NCBI GenBank assembly: GCA_000349905.1
Contig: KB722765.1
Location: forward strand, 1 to 64,000
DNA length: 64,000 nt
Origin: Volvariella volvacea V23
Lineage: Eukaryota; Basidiomycota; Agaricomycetes; Agaricales; Pluteaceae
Direction: 5' to 3'
Position numbers and translations under genes: made by a program. Within the stretch, counting starts at the first letter, position 1; the number at the start of each line of letters is the position of its first letter. Under the pieces are notes generated by a model. It did not search any database, was not told the origin of the DNA, and saw only the letters and a list, made by a program, of their open reading frames with translations. Below are positions 55,586-64,000 of the stretch, piece after piece.

Positions 55586-56967
55586 CTAATTAGGAATTAT
55601 ATTCGCCAGAATAAAGACTTTGCCGTCGAACGATGCATCCTCCCTCCCCGATAGGACCTCATGCTTGCTCTTTTCCGTCAACCATCTCTCCCAAGGTCCA
55701 GGCTTATTCTTGATTTCTTCCTCCCAGTCTTCGGTGAAGGCCTCAACTGGGGGATTGACGCGGTTGTCCTTCTTGAGATGAACCGTCGAGAGTACTTTCT
55801 GAACGACCTCGGCGCGGAGGATGCATTTGACGGACAACTTCCCGTCGAAATTGACAGTATCGAACACTATGGTGCGTACGGTGTCGGGGATAGCATCTGG
55901 TCGGAAGAACTGACGCGAATCAGCAAATGCAGCAGCCAAACCAGTAATATGTGCTCTTCCTACCTCAGCGAGTCCCTCATTTCTTATACCCCTCAGATGC
56001 TCAGAGTAAATAGGCGCCCATAAACACTTCAAATGATTCGTGTGGGTCTTGACAAAGGATATCCACGTCTTCACCCACGCCCTGTCGATAGCAACATTTC
56101 CTGCGAACCGAAGGTAGAGGAGAGAGGGGAACCGCTTAGTGGGGGCCAGTAAGGGGTTGATCAATGGATAGAAATGACCAAGGGAAACGATCGTCAACCT
56201 GATCAGTGCAGGAAGTGGAGGGAGGAAATCAACAGCGTCGAACTGCAGCTCGTGGAACCGGAAATAAATGGTGAGGTTTTCGAGTTTCTTGCATGGTTTG
56301 GATGCTAAAAGCTCGTTAACTGCTACAAGGCGTGCGAACGGGTTCAGTAAGATTGGCTGAGGTGGGTATATGCGCGCTAGTAAATTGACCTGTGGCTAAA
56401 GAAGAGCTTCTTCACAGCTTCACCTTTCATTCAGTCAAATCTATCCCCTCTCGCTTCATATTCCTCTGGAGAGATTTCCGGAGTACCTTTGCTGCTAGGT
56501 ACGCCCTCGTCAATTGTCACGAACAGGTACTTGATCTCTTCCAAGCTGTCGAGGTCACGACGCAGCCTCACAAGAGCGCAAGCGAGCTGAGCAGCTCGCA
56601 TGATTTTGAGCGATTGGTAGCGGAATGGTTGAGAGCGCAAATTGAGGTTATGAGAGACAAGTGACAAGGAGCGTCCTGTTGGGCCGCCGTCTATGCATGC
56701 GCATTCTATGATCAGTCCCCAAGTCTCTGCCGGGAAGATATCAAACGCGTCCTTCGCTACGCCGCTGGTAGTTGGGGTGGAATCATCCAAGGTCCTGCGG
56801 AACGACATTTCCCTTATAGTGCGGAGTTTTTCGATTTTCTCATGGTAGCGGGGGTTCGCTGCGCAGTAATACAACAGCTCGTGGCCTCTTTTGCGATGTG
56901 CGGCGTCATCCGGGCGAGATGGGTCTAGAGTGGTCTTATATCCCGAGTTTTCGTTGACTGAGGTCAT
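55586..56967 (-). CDS. F-box protein (short type)
   Basis: Probable SCF ubiquitin-ligase adaptor and paralogue of 18431-19792. Proposed exons are 56967-56503 and 56389-55586, joined in phase 0 with a 113-nt intron that removes an in-frame TGA, giving 422 residues. The F-box-like segment is DIFPAETWGLIIECACIDGG, followed by RSLSLVSHNLNLRSQPFRY. The second exon has the same turn FLPPLPALIRLTIVSL seen in the paralogue (FLPPLPRLVRLTVIG). The first exon's frame continues 24 codons past the chosen donor, so the splice site is inferred. It lies between the two SnoaL-MDR pairs. Confidence 0.75.
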
Positions 56968-57532
56968 TTTGGCGTCTGGCGGGGAGGTGTCCAGAATCTA
57001 GGCAACAGTGAATGTGAGGTATTGAAGCCCAAAAAAGGCAGATACATATGTGCTGTGCACAGATAGTGAGCTGAGAAAAAGCGTTCTCTTGCGAAAATTT
57101 TTGCTGCGCGTCGCTGCTCATTGTGGTGGTTGAGAAAGGAGCGACGGTCGGGGCTTCGTGCCACTATCTAAGCACGCCAGAGACAGGCCATCGCTACGAC
57201 CAACAGCCTAGGTGCGAGCTTTCTACTAATGTTAGCACTGAGCTCGCAGATGAGTGTGGTTCGTGTAGTTTTTCTGACCTTGCAAAGGAAATTCTTTAAA
57301 CATTGCTGCTCATTGTGTTGGTCGAGAAAAGCAATAATCAAGGCCACAGTGGCTTTGAACCGTTGTCAGAGCACAGAAGCCTTCATTACAACACAGGGCG
57401 CAGATGAGAGTTCTATAAGCACAATTTCGATTTCGATAATAGGGCTACAATATAGGCTACAAGCCTTTAAGGCGAACGAAAGAGGGGTCAATTAGGGGAA
57501 TCAACCTATCAAGTGAATAAATAATCTTCGGT
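56968..57532. other. Spacer upstream of the F-box gene
   Basis: An in-frame-looking upstream segment (ATG at 57121, MSSDAQQKFSQEN) could be a separate first exon, but I could not join it in phase. The direct repeat-like phrases around 57080-57140 and 57295-57340 (cattgctgctcattgtg, gtcgagaaa) suggest a small local duplication. Confidence 0.4.
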
Positions 57533-58804
57533 TTATGCATCGTTGAGTCTGACGACGAGTTTGACCCCGGATACTTGGCCAGCCTCCAGCCTGTTCAAAC
57601 CGCTCTCAATGCCTTCCAAACCGCCTGGAACGACCTCGTATTGGTTAGGCTGTTCGGATATGCATCAGTATGTCGCACATCCATCCATATTAGCAAAAAA
57701 TCGCATACCTTGAGAGCGCCGTTTCTAATCCACTCCTCCAAAAATAGGTAAACATCCTCCACAAGATGCCTCGAAGGCGGGTTATTCCTCGTCCCCAAAA
57801 CATGGTAAACCCGCTTCCCACTCTCTCCCTTCTCCGTTAGTACCTTTGGCAATACAACGCCCAGTTTCCCGCCGTCGTCGACAGTGTCGTAACCCGCTTG
57901 TTGAGTGTCAGCACCAGAGATGGCATCGAATACCCAGGGGATAGGGTTGGAGCCTGTGATGGCGCGAACGGCGGAGGGGAAGGAAAAAATGGGGACTACA
58001 GTGCGGTCGATAATGTGGGTTGCGCCGAGGGACTTGAGGAGCGCTTCGTGTTTGGTGGAAGCGTAGGTGATTATTGGGGAGAAGCCAGAGAGCTTGGCGA
58101 GTTGGATGGCTAAGGGGAAGATATATTAGAACACAATTTAGGTGGGTGTTTGGTAAAACATTGCGTACCGTATTGACCAACGGAACTTGCACCACCGATT
58201 ATGACGAAGGGTATACCAGAGTACTTGCCTGCACCACCGTGTGTTGGGGTTGGGGCAGTCAAGCCAAGGTCGTGGTAAAAGGATAGGTAGGCGGCGTTAA
58301 ATGCGACCATGAGTGTAGACACATCATCATAAGTCGCGTTCTCGGGAATCTAAACAGGATAAGCAGGTTATTATTGACGGTTAAGATACACCAACCTTTG
58401 CGGTAACAGCTTGATCGGCCAAGACATATTGTTGGAAGGTTGCATATCGGTTGATAAACGATCCTTGGAAGAATCTATATCATCGTCAATGGTCAAGTTA
58501 ATTCACTGCTTGCGGTGCTATTAACGGGAGTGACTCACACTTTATCGCCGACCTTGAACTTTGTGACGCCCTCTCCTACTTTGACGACATCGCCGGCAAC
58601 ATCGGTGCCCAAAACCGCCGGATATTCATTCACAAACCAGCCCCACTTCTGGATTTTCCAGTCAACGGGATTGAGCGCAGTCGATCTAACTTTGACCAAC
58701 AGCTCGCCTGCTGCAGGGGTGTCGACTTCTCTGTCGGCAATGACAAGGTTGCCATGGGGTGCGTCGACGAAGAGGGCTTTTTGGGTGGTTGGGATGGATG
58801 ACAT
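57533..58804 (-). CDS. MDR-family NAD(P)H oxidoreductase (copy C)
   Basis: Five exons with the phases of copies A and B. Exon 1 starts at 58804 (MSSIPTTQKALFVDAPHGNL) and contains VKVRSTALNPVDWKIQKWGW and AVLGTDVAGDVVKVGEG. Exon 2 begins VFFQGSFINRYATFQQYV. Exon 3 has the loop VIIGGASSVGQY. Exon 4 includes KRVYHVLGTRNNPPSRHL and EDVYLFLEEWIRNGALK. The C-terminus ends in LVVRLNDA. Exon 1 resembles copy A more than copy B. Downstream of SnoaL-like gene E on the same strand. Confidence 0.92.
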
Positions 58805-58852
58805 AATGATGCTGAACAGGGTGGATTTGGATATGGGATGGAGTGTGTATTC

Positions 58853-58889
58853 GATGCCTTCTTTGGTCTGAACAGTGAGAGTTTATATA
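58853..58889 (-). promoter_or_regulatory. MDR core promoter copy C
   Basis: On the minus strand TATATAAA (58889-58882) is followed by accaaagaaggcatc (58867-58853). The spacing is the same as in copy A. Confidence 0.65.
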
Positions 58890-59584
58890 CCCAAAGAATT
58901 ACAGATCAGATGCCTCTTTGCGACAAAAGCACGCCATTAGCGTTCTTAAATGCTTCTTCCTTGCGTCTCTGTAATCCAAACGAAAGCCAATAGCGAGATG
59001 GGGGATGTGTACAAAAACATCCCAATGACAAATCGTCCATCATTCCAGCACAATCTACAGGGCGAAGGATCGCGACCTGAAATAGGCTATTGCTTATTCG
59101 AACATCATATACGAGGCACTGTTAATCATACGATCGTGGGACCCGGTGTAGTTCAAATGAGAAAGAAGTGAAAATCGCATGGTATGAGTCAGCACACCCT
59201 GACAGATCCTGACAGAAGAAATCAGTAAAGTATCGTCATTCCCGAGTGCAATCTTTACTAAGCACACAAGAATGCCTTGACAAGAGCGCATGCGCTGTTG
59301 TACGGAGAACACATTGTATGCCCTGGGTCGCACTCGAAAAGCTTAACGCGGGTGCAGCATTCAGAGTGTTGCGGAACCAAGCGCGGAACAAGCCGTGTCC
59401 CCTTTTAAGCGGCGATTGGTATGATCCTCGGCAGACGCCGTGCTAGGGCGATCACCAGCAGAAATAACGCACCGCGGATTACGCCAAAACTCCGACCATT
59501 CAGCTGGCATGATGTGTCTTCTATATGAAATACGATTCTAATGCATGGGTAACTACATCGTTTGTACTATGGTTTAATTATTGT
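58890..59584. other. Spacer between MDR copy C and SnoaL-like E
   Basis: About 700 bp; short frames only. It carries gtctctgtaatccaa (near 58961), shared with the spacer of the other SnoaL-MDR pair. Confidence 0.5.
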
Positions 59585-60331
59585 CTAGTTGGATGGGGGA
59601 GGAAGGGGCTCAGCACCCTCAGGGATGGTGACAAGATCGCGAACCATGGCGGAATCGAGGTAAGCACTGGATTTGAGCTTGTCAAACTGAATGTTTCGAT
59701 CAAGATGTGGAAGCCACATACCGGACGTGGGTGATCTTCTTTTGCTCGTTGAACACAACGACCCAGGCATAGCGGCAGTCGTATCTATACCCGTACTTTG
59801 AGACAAGAGGTTGACCCACAGAGTTTTGGGCCCTAGTCACATGGTGTGTATTGTTAGTCTTACTCACAAAGACCATTTGAGTAAGAGGCGCTTACTGGAG
59901 CTCAACTACGGCAACATTGCCAGTGATGACGGGCTCAAACACTCGAACGAGTCTGATGGGCTCGTACAAGAGCGTGTTCACGACGTTGAACGTGGCAGAA
60001 CGGAAGTCTAAACGCAAATTACTCCATCCCTTCGGTGCGGCGACGAAGAGAACACGAAGAGCTCACCGGCCAGGGAGGTGTAACGACCAGCCAACGGGTT
60101 GGTGCGGAACTCGTCGAGAGGGTTGGAGACAACCCAGTCGACGTCAGGCTCGACGTAGTTGTCGAAGAACACGGATGAGTTTCCGTTTCCGAGGGGAGTG
60201 AAGATGTCTTTCACATAGTCGGCGGTGATGAGACGACGGCCCCAATGGCGGGACTCGAGGTCGATGACAGCCTCAGCAGCGGCAAGACCGGTGAAGGCGA
60301 GGAGAGGGAGAAGAAGCTTCTTGGAGAACAT
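59585..60331 (-). CDS. Secreted NTF2/SnoaL-like protein (copy E)
   Basis: Start 60331 (signal peptide MFSKKLLLPLLAFTGLAAA), four exons as in the rest of the family, stop TAG at 59587-59585; 189 residues. Core: SRHWGRRLITADYVKDIF, VDWVVSNPLDEFRTNPLAGR, YDCRYAWVVVFNEQKK, HVRAYLDSAMV. It is the closest relative of copy A, 30 kb away on the other strand, but its first intron has a normal GT donor. The pair A and E are therefore either a recent inverted duplication or homogenised by conversion. Confidence 0.92.
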
Positions 60332-60432
60332 GGTGGTGGAGTCTATAAGATAAAGTGAGACGGAATGAGGTTGTCTAGATGAGAAGTGCCGAGGCGTTGT
60401 TGTTGGCTTTCAGTGCTGGTGCGCCTTTGGTT

Positions 60433-60438
60433 TTTATA
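60433..60438 (-). promoter_or_regulatory. TATA box of SnoaL-like gene E
   Basis: TATAAA on the minus strand, 102 bp upstream of the start, again in the context gaggTATAAA. Confidence 0.65.
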
Positions 60439-61700
60439 CCTCTGCACCTGCGCTGAGCTGGATGGCTATACTATCTCTAAGATTCGTGACGGGGTTGATG
60501 AGGAGAGACCGGATGGTATTCAGGCGACATTCCACCATATGGACATCAACCATTTACCTCGAACCTCAACTCTCCTCTACCCATTGAGGTGACTACGGAA
60601 GCAGAATTCTGGCTTTGTTCAGTAACCTTCTTCCGAGCGGTATGTGGGGCGCCTTTTTCAAGCGATACTCAGGTCCAAATTGCTACCTATTTTTCCGTTG
60701 CAACCGAAGTGGATAACTTGACTTCTTGGCGACACATCTTTCTCTGCCAATGCGGAATCGTGCTGAGCGCGGCTCGAATTCACCATTTATGACATGTTCG
60801 ACGGTCGGCATCGTGTACAAGAACGCCTTTGAGAGCTAATTCACATCTTCCCTGCAGAATCATTATACGACGCGTTCGACCCTATGACGTTTGCACATGT
60901 GATATGCCGCCATCTAATCATTTCGCATATCAAATAGAGCTGATAGAAATCATTTGAATAACGCTAGTGAAGGTAGGGGGGAAGTAAAGTTAAGCGAGAT
61001 TCACCCTAACCCCATCATTAGGGATATCACAATCATTTACTTCACGCAGGCCTGCGTTGATCCGCATCGGCACGTTACGACTCCTTGCATCATGTTCTAT
61101 CCCGCTGAAGCCAACTTTGTAAAGGTGTATGGTGCTTTTGTGTCTCGTCGTCGGTTGTTGTTCGAGAGGCGCCACCATGATTTTGCAAGTGTCGAGAGAG
61201 GAAACAGCTATCATTTCCATGAAGACGCGCCAGTGCCAGTGTTCTGCAGCGGGAGAGGAGGAACGGCTTGTATTGGTGATCTTGATGAAGGAATTTATGT
61301 GGGTGAAGAGCTCAAGCCAAGGTAGAATTGATTCTCCTGACGGCGCCGGTGCGCAATGCCGACGAGTGGCTACACACAGGTAGTGCAGCCGAGCGAGGCA
61401 CCGATATGGCTTGGTCGAGTCCGTAGCTCCTGGAGACGGATCGCAACAGCAACTCCACAGTTGTACTCGTCGACCCGTATACCCTGCGATCACACCTTTA
61501 TTCTATCTTTCTAAGCTTGAGCGCCTTGCTTGTGCTTTGAGCTGTTTGGTAGCATCTTGGTCTCATGCTGGCCAACAGTGACTGTTACTGCAACGTCAAG
61601 CATTAACAGCTTAAACTCCAGAAATTCACTGCTACTACTCTATGGACCTCCCTGTATGTGATGTCATTGATCATGCACTAGTACGATAGCCTCATGCTTA
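60439..61700. other. Intergenic, no supported gene
   Basis: Contains the partial SnoaL upstream flank (60900-61020). The minus frame 60990-61493 (167 codons) and plus frame 60954-61325 overlap each other and neither is recognised. Confidence 0.45.
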
Positions 61701-62980
61701 TAGACATCGCCTTTCATCGGGACGAGTCACAGCCCGAATGAGGAAGAGGTTCAACAAATCAAAGTACAGATCATAGACCCCTGCACCAGGCAACTCGAAG
61801 CAATCAAAGCGGAGCTCAGAGAGAGGAAACGGAACGAATTGTCCGAAGACGAGCGAGGCCCTCTACTGCTCGGCCGCACCTGCAGTTCCCCGGAGACGAG
61901 TTGTGGTTGTCCATCCACATCCCCTGCGAGGTCATTTATCCGAAAACCGCTCTTGCGAGAGCTGTATTCACCAAAAGGTGGTTGCGAAGATTGGTCGCCA
62001 TATCGTCATGGCTCTCCCGTTTTCTCTATCCCTTTCCTTCGACAACTATGATCCTGAATTTCTTAATGCCCAACCCTACCTCTCCACCATTTTTACAGTG
62101 TCACAACCTCGTCAAATTGTCCCTGTCCTCGATAAATACAATCGACCCATCAATCACCCCCCCCCCACCCTTTTTTCTTCGGCTATAAAAACTACAACTC
62201 GTCCTCCGAGGGGGGTGGGGTGGATAGAGCTCTTTTCCTCCTTCCACATGCCAAAGCTGAAGCATCTCGCGCTGGGGCTCTACACCGGCACAGACGAACC
62301 GATCGCGCGTTTTCTCGCCGCGCTGGAGACCTTGATCCTGGAGTTCACATGCTTTCAGAGCCATGACTGGCTTAGAGACGGGCTAAGAAAGATCCCAACC
62401 TGGGTCGAAGAAACTCACGCCGGAAAGTCGGTGGGCGAGCGATACCGCGACGAACAACGCTATTGCACGCGTGGTCGACAGCCTGACTCGAGGGCAGAAT
62501 CCGTCGACGGAACCGTTTGCGCGAGCCCTGCCAGCCACGTCTAGAGGGCTTTGTTCATCGACGCTCGTTCCTCCAGGATTACCGGTACAAGCCGTTCTTG
62601 CTCTCTCGAGCACATGCCGCTGGGGATGCTGCGCCCCTTGAGCGTGCACACATAGCCTTTGAGATATCGACCTCCTTGGCGACACCGAACTCGCAGGCGC
62701 ACGAGCTGCGGCTGGCCTTGACGCGGCGGTGCAGTATCCAGAGTTTGAGGAGACGTGGTTTGTGGCGGATGCGGGGCCTTCCGCTTGAACCCCACTACCC
62801 CGACTCGGAGGCAACCTTGACGGATGTCGAGGATTGCTGGGACAGGCAGATCGGCGACGTGGATGGCATTCGATGTTTTAGAGCAGTCCTGTGGTCAGTT
62901 GAGCATTCTCCAGTTTTGGTGGGTGCCTCGCTTGAGATGCTGATGGCTTATACGGCTAAGTCGTCCGGGTATTGTTAGGG
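61701..62980 (+). pseudogene. Decayed F-box/LRR protein copy
   Basis: This is a relic of the same family as 19871-25995. It begins with frame pieces equal to the N-terminal region (ATCGGGACGAGTCACAGC, then IIDPCTRQLEAIKAELRERK). It jumps by deletion straight to GPLLLGRTC, losing the F-box core. It continues with a frameshifted VVVHPHP block, pieces of the LRR region (MPKLKHLALGLY) and the DYRYKPFLLSRAHAAGD block found in all paralogues. Several frameshifts and a C-run (62158-62166) separate them. GC content is higher than in the tandem copies. No product is expected. Confidence 0.8.
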
Positions 62981-63566
62981 GATACGAAACGAGGTTCCAA
63001 GTTCTGTGAATCTGCTCATGTTTGAGAAATTTCATTTCATTTTCCAGCTTCTGGCAATGTTCTGTAATGCAGAGTTTCTGTAACTTGCGCTGGAGACGCA
63101 ACTTGACACGAACGACGACAGCCTGGTGAATCAAAATGCCTGACCACAGGATCGCCAACGTCCATGAGATGACGAGCAGGAGTCTGAGTGCTGCGCGAAC
63201 CCCGGTCCGGGCGCGGCCCGTAGTGCTACAGCCAAACCGATACAAATCACATGCACAACGGCCAAAATTTCGTCAAGTCGCCACGTCGACATTCGAGCAA
63301 CATGGGACGCTCACATGTGCGCCACGCACGCGAACAGATCGAGGTTTCACACGTTCCACAAGCAAAGGATATGCATTAGCGCCATATATTCCAGTGTAAT
63401 TGAGAGTGGTGATTTGGTCTCGTCTATATAATGCGAAATAAGATAAATGGACCAAAAGATGTGTGTCGAGTGCGACAACGGTAATGCGCGTGGAGGGGAT
63501 TCTAGTATGGGGGATGCGGTGAGGGTAGGAGCCATTGGCTTGGGCGCAACTCGGAGGAGAGAAGAC
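62981..63566. other. Intergenic 3' flank of cytochrome c
   Basis: No gene is supported. Open frames on both strands are short (up to 116 codons, 62895-63245 minus) and unrecognised. Confidence 0.5.
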
Positions 63567-64000
63567 TTAAGCGGTCTGTGGAGCAGAGGAATGAAATGAG
63601 CGCGGGCGCGGCGGGTGAAGAGCAAAGTGGACGTACAGCCTCCTTGAGGTATGTAACGAGATCGTTCCTGTCCTTGTCCTTCTTCAAGCCAGCAAAGGCC
63701 ATCTTGGTACCGGGGATGTACTGCGTACCGGGGTAAGCACCGACGTGTCCGGCACTCCATACGAAACCAAGCGCTCACCTTTTTGGGGTTCTCGAGGTAT
63801 TCGAACAGAGTCTCCTCGTTCCATGTAACACCCTTGTTCACGTTGGCAGCGGTGTAGGAGTAGCCGTCTGCCTGACCGGATTTGCGGCCAAAGATGCTGT
63901 GCGCGTGCGGGCGGTGTGTGAGCGGTGGGCGGAACCCGCTGGACCCGGGATGGCGATGGACTCACCCGTGGAGGTTGGGGCCGACCTTGTGTGCCTCGCC
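63567..64000 (-). CDS. CYC1: Cytochrome c (5' part outside window)
   Basis: Soluble electron carrier between complexes III and IV in the mitochondrial intermembrane space. Visible coding parts from the window edge: [12 protein letters not shown], intron, [20 protein letters not shown] and [19 protein letters not shown], intron, [20 protein letters not shown] and LVTYLKEA, intron, then a 9-nt last exon encoding TA and stop (63575-63567). The axial Met ligand lies in PGTKMAF. The haem-binding CxxCH and N-terminus lie beyond 64000. The last intron leaves only two codons downstream. Confidence 0.97.

Noticed and set aside
60954..61493. Gene upstream of the F-box relic (123- and 167-codon frames)
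   Set aside because: The two frames overlap on opposite strands, share sequence with a duplicated SnoaL upstream flank, and show no recognisable motif.

Overview
The window is nuclear DNA of a filamentous basidiomycete, most likely an Agaricomycete; I cannot name the species. The evidence is genes split by many 50-60 nt introns, very small exons, F-box and FunK1-type kinase families, chitin deacetylases, a thaumatin-like protein, a Zn2Cys6 regulator and a nuclear cytochrome c gene.

Region 1 (1 to about 11.0 kb) is an AT-rich, gene-free graveyard of nested retroelements. Four solo LTRs still carry 5-bp target duplications. They sit inside older pieces: an LTR family with TGTCAGGAAT...ATTCCTGACA ends, a large inverted repeat, and a broken Tc1/mariner-type DNA transposon. 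A 100-N gap lies at 11401-11500.

Region 2 (11.5-18 kb) holds a chitin deacetylase cut off at the gap, a cluster of three evenly spaced hairpins, the housekeeping gene for eIF6, and a secreted thaumatin-like protein. Region 3 (18.4-26 kb) is an F-box array on the minus strand: one short F-box gene, one F-box/LRR pseudogene and two intact F-box/LRR paralogues. The last three share a 12-nt first exon and a 19-bp upstream element.

Region 4 (26.5-37.5 kb) has an MDR oxidoreductase, two secreted NTF2/SnoaL-like genes and two chitin deacetylases. Region 5 (39.8-45.7 kb) has a Zn2Cys6 transcription factor divergently paired with a DHHC palmitoyltransferase whose best gene model needs a one-nucleotide exon. 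Region 6 (46.8-60.4 kb) has three more SnoaL-like genes, two more MDR genes, a FunK1-type kinase gene lacking its 5' part, and an F-box gene. Region 7 (60.4-64 kb) has a decayed F-box/LRR copy and the 3' part of the cytochrome c gene.

The most distinctive signal is the interleaved expansion of three unrelated families within 42 kb: five secreted SnoaL-like proteins, three MDR oxidoreductases and six F-box loci, with SnoaL and MDR genes adjacent three times. Gene models were built by hand from splice signals, reading phase and agreement between paralogues; no alignment or database search was run.
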